From Ramlibacter sp. (GTDB lineage Bacteria; Pseudomonadota; Gammaproteobacteria; Burkholderiales; Burkholderiaceae_C): a stretch of 64,000 nucleotides of DNA. Below the pieces are notes generated by a model. It made no database searches and had not been told where the DNA came from. It saw only the letters and a list, made by a program, of their open reading frames with translations. Location: assembly GCA_019635435.1 (NCBI GenBank), contig JAHBZM010000001.1, positions 1,922,001 to 1,986,000 on the forward strand. Reading direction: 5' to 3'. Shown one piece after another: positions 15,834 through 23,741 of the stretch (its first letter is position 1; every line of letters begins with the position of its first letter). A program made the translations under genes and the position numbers.

Positions 15834-16460
15834 ATGCAGCAAACTAATCCCTACGCTCCAACTGCAGCCTCGCTGACTGAGCCGAGCGAGCAAGTCCCCG
15901 CGGAGCAAGGCCGCGCCACTCTTGAGTACGCCGGGTTCTGGCGAAGGTTCCTCGCCTATTGGATTGATTTCGCCTTCTTCATTCCAGTCATGCTCCTTGC
16001 ATACTACGCAGGGGAAAAGTCAAAACTATTCAATCTCTACTGGTTTGCTCCGGGTTTAGCCCTTGGTCTCTTCTTTCACGTCTATTTGGTTCAGGCATAT
16101 GGTGGCACGCCAGGAAAGCTCATCATGAAGACGCGTATTGCAATGGTGGACGGTGCGCCAGTAACCGCAAGGGCAGCCACTGTGCGCTACTCCGTCCTCT
16201 TCGTTTTGTCCGCACTGCAGACCTTAGGCATTGTGCTTGGGACACTTGCAATGTCAGACGAACATTATTTTTCTCTTAGCTACCTGGCACGAGCGCAGCG
16301 CACTGTCGAGCTTGCGCCTGCTTGGTACTCGGCAGTCGCAATATTTGTTCAAGTTTGGGTCTGGGGAGAGTTCGTATCCATGTTGTTCAACAAGAAGCGA
16401 CGTGCGATTCATGACTTCATGGCAGGAACTATTGTCATTCGCTCCACCCATGTGGCCTAA
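15834..16460 (+). CDS. Cassette ORF 4, RDD-family membrane protein
   Basis: 208 residues from ATG 15834 (a TTG at 15813 is also in frame). The RDD domain is clear: RRFLAYWIDFAFFIP is the R-D-D-type first helix, AYGGTPGKLIMKTRI the conserved loop, and IHDFMAGTIV the terminal motif. Three to four membrane helices. Its stop codon overlaps GCCTAAC (16455-16461), the left core of a further attC whose right half is missing. RDD proteins occur in many contexts and their function is poorly defined; some act as Na+/H+ antiporters. Lower GC and cassette position indicate horizontal origin. Confidence 0.75.
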   Translation: MQQTNPYAPTAASLTEPSEQVPAEQGRATLEYAGFWRRFLAYWIDFAFFIPVMLLAYYAGEKSKLFNLYWFAPGLALGLFFHVYLVQAYGGTPGKLIMKTRIAMVDGAPVTARAATVRYSVLFVLSALQTLGIVLGTLAMSDEHYFSLSYLARAQRTVELAPAWYSAVAIFVQVWVWGEFVSMLFNKKRRAIHDFMAGTIVIRSTHVA

Positions 16461-16470
16461 CCCCTCATAT
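16455..16470 (+). other. Truncated attC site 4 (left core only)
   Basis: GCCTAAC at 16455-16461 is an exact RYYYAAC core exactly where the cassette 4 attC should begin, but no matching GTTAGGC is found in the next 150 bases. The array seems to have been broken here by deletion or insertion. The following stretch to 16795 carries no credible gene; it includes a half copy of a dispersed chromosomal repeat at about 16575-16600. Confidence 0.5.
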
Positions 16471-16795
16471 GGACTCCCCCGCAACGGCAAGAAACTGACC
16501 GACAGATTTGGCTGTTGGGAAACGCGTGTAGTCGTATTTCCGGCATCTGAGGTGGACTCTATTTTGGTCCCTGCCGCCCTTCGGCAAGCTCAGGACAGGC
16601 CATGAAATCTGCGTCACCAATGCGCCAGTCGCTACGAACGGCAGGCAAGCTGCCGTAAGAGTTATCGGCGTCTGTCAGTGTGGGGTGTGAACCCGGTTGG
16701 CCATGATGGTCGATCAATCTCGTCGCAACGCGTGAGGAGTGTTCACTACTTCTTCTGGATATCGGCTGCTTTGAGTGCTGGCAGTCAAGCTGGCA

Positions 16796-17038
16796 TCAAA
16801 AAGCTCTCCCTGTTGATCTTTTGCCAAGCCGCACTGTGGGTTCACCAAACGGCTCCTTGTCCCTGAGCGTGGCATAGCAAGTCCGCGCCAGCGTGTTGGC
16901 CAGCGCCCAGCGCCGCACCCCACAGACCTCACGCCGGCGTTCTCGGCCGCCTTGGAGGCGCGCAGCACAGATACGCCCCAGGTAGCGGCTGTTGCCCGAG
17001 CTGTACTCCTTAGGCGTCACAACGGCATACTTGGCCAT
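16796..17038 (-). pseudogene. IS110-family transposase remnant
   Basis: 80-residue minus-strand frame containing two pieces of an IS110-type transposase C-terminal domain: TPKEYSSGNSRYLGRI and WALANTLARTCYATLRDKEP. In complete enzymes about 20 residues including a YLRTLL-like stretch lie between these; here they are missing, and part of the intervening sequence (LRASKAAENAG) is readable only in another frame, so there is a deletion with frameshift. No N-terminal DEDD catalytic part and no terminal repeats were seen. Its 5' end overlaps the start of cassette ORF 5 on the opposite strand. IS1111-attC members of this family are known to insert into attC sites, which fits the location. Confidence 0.6.
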
Positions 17039-17396
17039 GCACTATTACTCCCAATCAGAGCGGACAAAGCACCTCCGCGAGCTCATAGTTGCCATTGAGT
17101 CTTTCCTGCCGGAGCTTGAGCGAAGTGGTCAATACCTAGGAAAGCAACCTGACTACGAGCGCGTTTGCCTAGTAGCTAAGCGACTTCTCTCCGACGGCTT
17201 CACTCAAGAAGACCTTAGCGCTCTGAGCAGAAGCGTTCCTCGCTTGTTTTGGCTTCATAAGGAGTGGATGCCACCGCTAGAGCTCACCAAGTCCGGCGGA
17301 GGTTTCACTGAGCCTGCTTGGTTTCAGCGGTTAGAGCCGCTTGAGTCAAAGATTTCTGCTTCCGCCGAAAAGTTGCGGGTCATTGGTGCGTACTAA
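17037..17396 (+). CDS. Probable cassette ORF 5, possibly 5'-truncated unknown protein
   Basis: 119 residues, soluble and mostly helical (HLRELIVAIESFLPELERSG, VCLVAKRLLSDGFTQEDLSAL), no recognised domain. It is followed 6 bases later by an attC-like left half (GCCCAAC at 17403-17409), so it behaves as a cassette gene. Its 5' end runs into the IS110-type remnant; the ATG at 17037 lies within the remnant's first codons, so the native start may have been removed. Confidence 0.45.
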   Translation: MHYYSQSERTKHLRELIVAIESFLPELERSGQYLGKQPDYERVCLVAKRLLSDGFTQEDLSALSRSVPRLFWLHKEWMPPLELTKSGGGFTEPAWFQRLEPLESKISASAEKLRVIGAY

Positions 17397-17402
17397 GTTG
17401 AT

Positions 17403-17470
17403 GCCCAACCCTTGAATCGAGAGGGCTTGCCCCGGCAAACCTGGCCAAGTCTCTCATCTCAAACTACGAG
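17403..17470 (+). other. Degraded attC site 5
   Basis: Left core GCCCAAC (17403-17409) followed by CCTTGAATCGAGAGGG and, on the right arm, CTCTCATCTCAAAC, the usual second-box pair of this attC type. The expected GTTGGGC right core is replaced by TACGAGGC, so the site ends at the recombination point. Marks the right edge of the array. Confidence 0.5.
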
Positions 17471-17531
17471 GCTTCCCCATCTTTCAAGTAAGGTGTCCCC
17501 ACCCGCAAACCGCAGACTCGATGAGTTGGAA

Positions 17532-18782
17532 CTACTCGCCTGAAAAAAGCCGCCCAGCCAGCCAGGCGCGCACCGCCGCGTTTTCCGTGAGGCCCATGGC
17601 CTGGGCATTGGCTTGCCGCGCGGCGTCGGCCTGGCCGGCCTGCGCCAGCAGGTGCGCACGCGCCGCCCAGTAGGGCTGGTAATGCGCCACGTCTTCTGCT
17701 GGCAGCGCATCCAGCACCTGCAATGCGGTGGCGGGACCTGACGCCGCGGCCACGGCGCAGGCGCGGCTCACCTGGGCGCCCAGGCTGGGGCGCAGCGCCA
17801 GCAGGCCGTCATACAGCACCACCAGTGCCTGGGGCGGCACGGCTGCGCCCAGTCGGCGCTGTGTGTGGGCCGACTGGATGGCCGCCTCGAGCTGAAACGG
17901 GCCGGGCGTGCCGCGCCGCGCGGCCGCCAGCAGCAGGGCCTCGGCCTCCTCACGCTGCGCGTGGTTCCAGCGGCCAGTGTCCTGCTGGTCCAGTGGCACA
18001 TAGGCGCCTTCCGTGCTGCGCCGCGCAGCGGCCCGCGCCTCGCAAAACAGCATGAGGGCCAGCAGGCCCGCAGGCTCGGGCTCGGTGGGCATCAGCGCGC
18101 AGAGGATGCGGCACAGATCGATCGCCTCGGTGGTCAGGCCGCGCCGCGCGGCGTCGGCGCCTTCCACATCGTCCCAGCCCGTGCCATAGGCCGCGTAGAT
18201 GCCGTCCAGCACATCCTGCAGGCGTTGCGGCAAGTCGCGCGCCTGGGGGTGTTCAAACGGAATGCCGGCCTCGCGGATGCGGGCCTTGGCGCGCACCAGG
18301 CGCTGGCCCAGCGTGGCGGGCGCCACCAGAAAGGCGCCGGCCATGCGCGACACGTCCAGCCCCAGCACGGCCTGCAGCATCAGCGGCGCCCGCGCGGCGG
18401 CCTGCACGGCCGGGTGCGCGCACACAAACAGCAGGCGCAGCCGCTCATCGGGCACAGCGCCGGCCCCGTCGTCCCAGCCCAGTTCATCGGCCACGGCCAG
18501 CAGGGTCTGGGCGGCGTCGGCCGCCACCTGGCTATGGCGCCACTGGTCCAGCGTCTTGCGGCGCGCCACGGTCAGCAGCCAGGCCGGCGGGTTGGTGGGC
18601 ACGCCATCGTGCGGCCAGCGCTCCAGCGCGCTGGCAAAGGCTTCGGCCAGTGCGTCCTCGGCCAGCGCAATGTCGCGCGTGCGCGACGACAGGATGGCCA
18701 CCAGGCGGCCGTAAGACTCGCGCGCCGCGCGCTCGGCCGCCCGCGCCGCGGCGGCGGATGCGCCGGGCGCCGGGCCGGTCAC
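17532..18782 (-). CDS. ECF sigma factor with C-terminal extension (ECF42/SigJ-like)
   Basis: 416 residues from GTG 18782. Sigma region 2: YGRLVAILSSRTRDIALAEDALAEAFASALERWPHDGVPTNPP; region 4 is degenerate but present around SRMAGAFLVAPATLGQRLVRAKARI. After it comes a ~200-residue helical, TPR-like tail (APAGLLALMLFCEARAAAR, YDGLLALRPSLGAQVSRACAVA, AQAGQADAARQANAQAMGL), the feature of the ECF42 group. Members are encoded with a YCII/DGPF protein and no anti-sigma factor; exactly this is seen, the YCII stop and this start overlapping in GTGA. The longer upstream frame is the antisense of the YCII gene. Target promoters unknown; a role in stress or chemical sensing is inference. Confidence 0.9.
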   Translation of the reverse strand: MTGPAPGASAAAARAAERAARESYGRLVAILSSRTRDIALAEDALAEAFASALERWPHDGVPTNPPAWLLTVARRKTLDQWRHSQVAADAAQTLLAVADELGWDDGAGAVPDERLRLLFVCAHPAVQAAARAPLMLQAVLGLDVSRMAGAFLVAPATLGQRLVRAKARIREAGIPFEHPQARDLPQRLQDVLDGIYAAYGTGWDDVEGADAARRGLTTEAIDLCRILCALMPTEPEPAGLLALMLFCEARAAARRSTEGAYVPLDQQDTGRWNHAQREEAEALLLAAARRGTPGPFQLEAAIQSAHTQRRLGAAVPPQALVVLYDGLLALRPSLGAQVSRACAVAAASGPATALQVLDALPAEDVAHYQPYWAARAHLLAQAGQADAARQANAQAMGLTENAAVRAWLAGRLFSGE

Positions 18783-19135
18783 GAAGCCGCGCGGACCATG
18801 ACCGGGCGCACTTCCACCCCGCCGGTGGAGGCGCAGGGCGCGCGCGCGGCCCACTCGAGCGCGGCGTCCAGCGTGGCCACGTCGATGATGAAGAAGCCGC
18901 CCAGCTGCTCCTTGGTGTCGGCAAACGGGCCGTCCTGCACGCTGCGCTTGTCGCCGCGGATGCGCAGGCTGGTGGCGGTGGAGGGCGGGTCCAGCCCCTC
19001 GCCGCTGAGCACCACGCCCGACTGGTACATGGCGCCCACGTAGGCGTTCCAGCCGGCCATGTAGGCCTCGGCCCGCTCGTCGGTGCGGCTGGCCACGTCT
19101 TCGGGCGAAATGTAGAACATCAGCATGTATTGCAT
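18779..19135 (-). CDS. YCII-related DGPF-domain protein, partner of the ECF42 sigma factor
   Basis: 118 residues from ATG 19135, preceded by a good AGGAG ribosome site. The N-terminus MQYMLMFYISPEDV and the hallmark DGPFADTKEQLGGFFIID identify the family (ferredoxin-like small fold). Start sites further upstream give no family match. It overlaps the sigma gene by four bases, so stoichiometric expression is likely. Members of the ECF42 association are thought to act with the sigma factor, but the mechanism is not established. Confidence 0.88.
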   Translation of the reverse strand: MQYMLMFYISPEDVASRTDERAEAYMAGWNAYVGAMYQSGVVLSGEGLDPPSTATSLRIRGDKRSVQDGPFADTKEQLGGFFIIDVATLDAALEWAARAPCASTGGVEVRPVMVRAAS

Positions 19136-19340
19136 GGAAAACTCCTGAACAAAGGTTGGCGAGCAACAGCGCTCACCCCATGTCGCGCCAGCACGCCGCA
19201 TTTCGACAGCGGCCGGCGAATTGTGCATGTCGGCATGACGACAAGGCATCAAAACCCTCTAGGCGCTTGCCGAATCCGCTCGGATAATCGACAGCGGCAT
19301 GGGAAAACCACTCATTTCTAGCCCTGCCAGGAGCCAAAGT

Positions 19341-20405
19341 ATGCTTGCCACGACCGAGAGTTCGGAACCGTTCTTTGCCGACGAACGTTCAGTTTCCGCG
19401 CCACCTGCTGACGGCTTGATCGAGATGAGTGAAGTAAAAGCCAGTCAGAAGTTTTCTGTGGCTCAATTGAAGGCGTTCGTTGCCGCGGCAGAAAGCGGGA
19501 GCATCAGCAAGGCGGCAGAAAGACTGGGCTTGAGTCAGCCGACTCTTTCCAGAAGTATCCGGGACATGGAAATTGCGCTGGGGTACGGATTGTTTCAGAG
19601 GTCGCGCTCCGGCGTGGGGCTGTCTAGAGCGGGGCAGGCCATATTGCCAAAAGCAAGGAATCTAGTGGCCACCTACGCCAGCACCCTTGCTTTTGTGGCA
19701 GAACGGCGAGCAAGCCGCCGTTTGTCGCTGCGGCTGGCAGCGGATGCCTCGATCGCACCGGTGATACATGACAAGCTGTCCGCCACCTTGGCGAAGCATT
19801 CTCCAGCGATCAAACTTCAATTGGCTGCGATGGGCAGTGAAGAAGCAGTTAATCAGGTGCTGGATTACAGTGCTGACTTGGCTTTGTGCGGAGACATGGA
19901 AGGCAATCCATCCCTACGGTACACCCCAGTACTTGCCGCTCAACTGGGCTTGATTGTTCCTCAGGGCTGTGCAGTCCCCGAAAACCTGCAGTCGTTGGAC
20001 GAGGTTGCAGATGCATCGTTCATCAGACTGGCGGATTGCACCCCTGTTACACGGACTCTCAGAAGGAGCAAGGTCCCTTTTGCGGCTTATTTCGATTCGC
20101 CTATCGTTTACACCTGCCTCTCCGCGGCTTTTGATTCGATGCGGGAAAAAAACATCATTGCGGTCGCGACTGGCATAGGTGCTTCGTTGCCCCAGGCGCG
20201 GGGAATGCGGTTTGTGCCTTTGCCTGGTTTGTTGCCGTCGCTGAATGTGTATCTGGTCAGTTCACGCAGCGTCGAACCCGATGGTCATTCCGAGCGACTA
20301 CGCGATCTCGTCAGACACGGAGTTCACGAAAGCCCGTGGCATCCCAGTGTCCGTCGCCTCAATCGCCTCACTCACGGGTTTTTTGACGAAGATGCCGGTG
20401 GATGA
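19341..20405 (+). CDS. LysR-family regulator, copy 1 of paralogous pair
   Basis: 354 residues from ATG 19341; ATGs at 19299 and 19425 are alternatives, the last giving the tightest LysR N-terminus. DNA-binding helix-turn-helix: QLKAFVAAAESGSISKAAERLGLSQPTLSRSIRDME. The co-inducer domain has LALCGDMEG, FIRLAD and RFVPLPGLLPSLNVYLV. It ends 34 bases inside the end of the convergent LysR gene at 20372-21382, with which it shares motifs through the whole length, so the pair arose by duplication. GC is lower than in the flanking chromosome. Target unknown; the leukocidin-like gene at 21748 is a candidate. Confidence 0.85.
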   Translation: MLATTESSEPFFADERSVSAPPADGLIEMSEVKASQKFSVAQLKAFVAAAESGSISKAAERLGLSQPTLSRSIRDMEIALGYGLFQRSRSGVGLSRAGQAILPKARNLVATYASTLAFVAERRASRRLSLRLAADASIAPVIHDKLSATLAKHSPAIKLQLAAMGSEEAVNQVLDYSADLALCGDMEGNPSLRYTPVLAAQLGLIVPQGCAVPENLQSLDEVADASFIRLADCTPVTRTLRRSKVPFAAYFDSPIVYTCLSAAFDSMREKNIIAVATGIGASLPQARGMRFVPLPGLLPSLNVYLVSSRSVEPDGHSERLRDLVRHGVHESPWHPSVRRLNRLTHGFFDEDAGG

Positions 20406-21382
20406 AAAGGCTCCACCGTAGGTGGCCACGCCAAGGCGAGCACACTCCGACGCACGGCAAGTGAGATATCCGCATTGTTACTTTCCGTCTCCGCACGTGT
20501 CGCCACGCACAATTGCATGCTGGGAAGCAGATGGGGGAGGGGGACGAAGCGCAGACCATGAGCTTGGGAAGAAGCTGCCGCCACGGCCGAAACCAAGGTT
20601 GCTAGCCTGCCGCCGCGGACCGCGGCGAATGCAGTGGACATGCTATTGGCAACCACTGGCGCGTTGAAATAGGCATCTGCCTGGATGCCGCGAACCCGCA
20701 GCATTCGGGGTAACACCATCTCGTCGGCTAGCCGGACCATAGGGCAACGGGCCAGATCACTCAACGTATTGATAGCTTCAGGAAGAGCCAGGCCGTCTGG
20801 TGCCAAGAGGCCGACTGGTGCATTGAGCACCGGTGTACATGCCAAATCAGTCTTGTCACCTCCATACATGCACAGGCCTACATCGGCTTTGCAGTCTGCA
20901 ACTCTTTCCAGCACGTCGTGGCTCGCCATCGAATGGATCTCCAATCTGGGGGCTGGGTGCCCTGGCGCTGTGAGCCTGGCCATCAGCCACGGGACGATCT
21001 CTGTCAACACCAAGTCACATCCCGCGAGCACCAGCGGCTTGGCATGCGCATCCAGAGCGGCTGTGAGCGTGTCGGTGTAGCTGCTGTGGAGTCTGCGAGC
21101 ATGAGGCATGAAAGCCATGCCGAACGGGGTGAGCGAAAGTTTCCCGCCCGTGCGGCTGAACAACTCTTGCCCCACGGCTGATTCAAGGGTTGCGATCACC
21201 CGTGACAGGCCCGGCTGCGAGATGTGTAGTTGCTTTGCAGCCTGGGTGATGTTGCGGATGTCCGCGACTGTCAGAAACGCGTGAATCTGCCTGAAGCTGA
21301 TTTCGTCCTGAAGGCTTTCTTCCTGCCCCTCTGCGACGGCGGGCGAAGTTTCTGGATTGGATTGTCGATTGCTAGATGCCAT
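20372..21382 (-). CDS. LysR-family regulator, copy 2 of paralogous pair
   Basis: 336 residues. Helix-turn-helix: QIHAFLTVADIRNITQAAKQLHISQPGLSRVIATLES; effector domain with VGLCMYGGDKTDLACTPVLN, PMVRLADEM and LRFVPLPHLLPSMQLCVATR, each with a counterpart in copy 1. A ~25-residue charged N-terminal tail precedes the LysR domain, as it does in copy 1. Transcribed divergently from the lipoprotein gene at 21748, with 365 bases between, the usual position of a LysR activator relative to its target. Confidence 0.87.
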   Translation of the reverse strand: MASSNRQSNPETSPAVAEGQEESLQDEISFRQIHAFLTVADIRNITQAAKQLHISQPGLSRVIATLESAVGQELFSRTGGKLSLTPFGMAFMPHARRLHSSYTDTLTAALDAHAKPLVLAGCDLVLTEIVPWLMARLTAPGHPAPRLEIHSMASHDVLERVADCKADVGLCMYGGDKTDLACTPVLNAPVGLLAPDGLALPEAINTLSDLARCPMVRLADEMVLPRMLRVRGIQADAYFNAPVVANSMSTAFAAVRGGRLATLVSAVAAASSQAHGLRFVPLPHLLPSMQLCVATRAETESNNADISLAVRRSVLALAWPPTVEPFHPPASSSKNP

Positions 21383-21747
21383 GGGACAAATCGAGCGGAA
21401 CTGGCGCGCCTTTTTCTATGAACAGTTAGTTTTTCATCCTATCTGCGGCTTCGCATCGGGAGAACCCTCGCGGCGCATGCGTGGAAAGCATATGCCAATG
21501 AGGGAAGACTTTGATCACCGGGCTGGACCCAATCTATCCCGAATCAATCTGGGAAAAGTCAATTTGTGCGGCACGGGAGGCATGAATGGTCATAGCTTGT
21601 TGAATGATTTCGATGTGATCTTTGCATGCTGCCTAAGCGCAACCCCGGGGCTGCTAGCCACACTGGAATTGCGAGTATTCCAGCGTGGACGTTGCACGAT
21701 GAGTTGTGAAAGTCCACGCGATCTATTTACCTAATTGGAGTAATACG
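21383..21747. other. Intergenic region between LysR copy 2 and leukocidin-like gene
   Basis: 365 bases without a convincing gene. AT-rich compared with the chromosome; it probably holds the divergent promoters. A ribosome site (GGAG near 21735) precedes the ATG at 21748. No clear LysR box could be singled out by eye. Confidence 0.4.
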
Positions 21748-23616
21748 ATGAAACACAAAAAATTCTCTCTGAAGCCGACGGTAGTAGGGCTGTCGGCATC
21801 GTTGGGCCTCTCAGCAACCCTGCTTGTCGCCTGTGGCGGTGGCGATGGTACCTCTCCTACTGGGAGTGTCGAAGTTGCTGCTTCAGCAAGCCAGTCGAAT
21901 CCCCAGATCGAGCGAGCAAAGGCGGAGATCGACAAAAAGGTCTACACGCTGAGTTCCAGTGTTGGTGCATTCGGTGAAATTCTGCGCAAGGATGGTTATT
22001 CCTTTGTGCAAGTGAGTAGTCTGCAGGAGGTGCCGGCGAACGCCTACACGATTTTGTACGTCGCCGGCGATGCCGCTGGACTTCCGTTGGGTCTGGATGC
22101 GTCGCCGCTACGTTCATTCAAAGGTGTGGTTGTCGTTGACAGCAACCAGATCACCAAGGCCGGTGCCGCCGCGGGCGCTACCGGCGTGGACCCGGCGTCG
22201 GCAGCCGGGCAGCCCAATGAAGGAGAAAGTCCTGCCGGCAAGTTGTATCGAACGCTGATGGGGGATATGTCAATACCCACGCCGAATACAACCGCATTCA
22301 TGACATCCGCCGTGATCAACACCATTGTTCCACTCGATGTCGATGCAAGTGGCCGCGTCAACGGCTTCGAGGCCCCTGACTTGGCCTTCGTCGAACCTCA
22401 GGTGTACGCGATGACCGCCAAGGACGTGGTAAACGGAAAAGCCTCCAAAGCATCGGTGCCCAGTTCAACGAAGAATCCTGACGTTGAGACGGCCAAGAGC
22501 CTTGACGTGGCGGCGAACACAGACAAGGTCGTTGACATCATCACCACCCAGGATGGGTACAGACTTGTTGGCCGCGGCTACATATGGGCCACTCGTGAAA
22601 CAGGCCCCGCTTTCTTGGCCGCCAGGAAATTCGTGAACATTCTCGTTGACTCGGGTTCAAACGATACAGGTTGTATGGTTAACGGTACAGAATGCGGTGT
22701 CTATCCCACGGACAAATGGCAACCAATCAAGTCAACCAGTTCCACTGGGACGGGGACAGTTACGATCAAAACCGTGCCGCACTTGTATTACGCCGAGGCC
22801 CGAATCAGGCCATGGCTTCAGACCCTCACCTGGGCACCGAGAGCCTCCACCTGGACATCGGCATCCACATATAACGATGACTCCTATGAAACGACCACGA
22901 GTACGGGCTGGTCGGTAGGGGGTTCTGCGGGTTTCAGTACTGCAGGTTCATTTTCGATAGGCCCGTCGGCGAGTTACTCCAAGTCAACTACCGTCAAGAA
23001 GAAGACGTATGTTTGGAATGGCTACGAGACTAACTTGCATACTACGGTGAACAACCAGACTGAGGGCAGAGTGTCGAGCGGGATTCAATCAGTCAATATG
23101 AAGGTCCGCGGGGCAATTGACACCAACCAGACTCTTTGGAAGAGCAATAACGACGAGACCCAGCGGTTGAGCATGTTCAATATGTTTGTCAATGGTGCCT
23201 ATTGCAACAATGTCAAGACCGACCCTGAAACGTTGTCTAAAGATTGTTGGGGCACGGGTACGCAAAAGCCGCTGGGTGATGGGTCGCCTCGCGGCCGGGT
23301 ATCCTACGTCGGCTGGAATCCTACGCTCTCGACGAGCATGGAGATTCCCACAAACTACTTCGAAAGCACCAGCAGCACCAAGGTGGTCGTCGCAACCATT
23401 GCGCTAGGCGCCGACCGCAAGCAGCTCCAATATGACCGCGTCACCGACTTGAACCTTTGCTATGAATTCCGAGGCTATCGCCTCAAGGGCGTCACCAACA
23501 AGAACTGCACGATAGACAACGTGGTGACGCCGTCGAGTACCAATAGCAGCAACCAACAGTTCTTTACAGCCACGACCTGGAATCTGCCAGTCTCCTATTT
23601 CACCAATGCCAACTAA
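21748..23616 (+). CDS. Lipoprotein resembling leukocidin/haemolysin-type beta-pore-forming toxins
   Basis: 622 residues from ATG 21748. Signal peptide ends in a lipobox (LVAC, Cys29) followed by GGGD. Residues ~50-330 form a domain of unknown type. At about 380-425 there is a Gly/Ser/Thr-rich alternating stretch (STGWSVGGSAGFSTAG, then IGPSASYSKSTTVKKKTYV) that looks like the membrane-inserting stem of the leukocidin family, where a GFSIGGN-type strand, a turn and a SYSKSxSYNQxxY strand are found. Further on, GWNPTLSTSMEIP (~521-533) and IALGADRKQLQYDR fit the rim/cap strands of that family. Lipid attachment would be unusual for a secreted toxin. Lower GC than neighbours; next to two LysR genes. 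Alternative: a surface protein with an unrelated beta-hairpin. Call is by pattern only. Confidence 0.5.
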   Translation: MKHKKFSLKPTVVGLSASLGLSATLLVACGGGDGTSPTGSVEVAASASQSNPQIERAKAEIDKKVYTLSSSVGAFGEILRKDGYSFVQVSSLQEVPANAYTILYVAGDAAGLPLGLDASPLRSFKGVVVVDSNQITKAGAAAGATGVDPASAAGQPNEGESPAGKLYRTLMGDMSIPTPNTTAFMTSAVINTIVPLDVDASGRVNGFEAPDLAFVEPQVYAMTAKDVVNGKASKASVPSSTKNPDVETAKSLDVAANTDKVVDIITTQDGYRLVGRGYIWATRETGPAFLAARKFVNILVDSGSNDTGCMVNGTECGVYPTDKWQPIKSTSSTGTGTVTIKTVPHLYYAEARIRPWLQTLTWAPRASTWTSASTYNDDSYETTTSTGWSVGGSAGFSTAGSFSIGPSASYSKSTTVKKKTYVWNGYETNLHTTVNNQTEGRVSSGIQSVNMKVRGAIDTNQTLWKSNNDETQRLSMFNMFVNGAYCNNVKTDPETLSKDCWGTGTQKPLGDGSPRGRVSYVGWNPTLSTSMEIPTNYFESTSSTKVVVATIALGADRKQLQYDRVTDLNLCYEFRGYRLKGVTNKNCTIDNVVTPSSTNSSNQQFFTATTWNLPVSYFTNAN

Positions 23617-23688
23617 GCTCCTTTTATCGCAGCAATAGATGCGCTGAGACTCGGGGCTGGCCCCGGGGCTCGCGGCGTATTCGTATTT

Positions 23689-23713
23689 AAGGGGCCTTGA
23701 CAGGCTCCTTTTT
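23689..23713 (+). terminator. Rho-independent terminator after the leukocidin-like gene
   Basis: Stem AAGGGGCCT / AGGCTCCTT (one G-T pair) with a four-base TGAC loop, followed by a T-run. It lies 73 bases after the stop at 23616 and just before the convergent ABC ATPase gene. Confidence 0.7.
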
Positions 23714-23741
23714 CATTCATGGGGTGGTTTGGGTGACTTTT

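Noticed and set aside
16678..16866. Small plus-strand ORF between the truncated attC and the IS remnant
   Set aside because: No family, no ribosome site and overlaps the transposase remnant; treated as noise.
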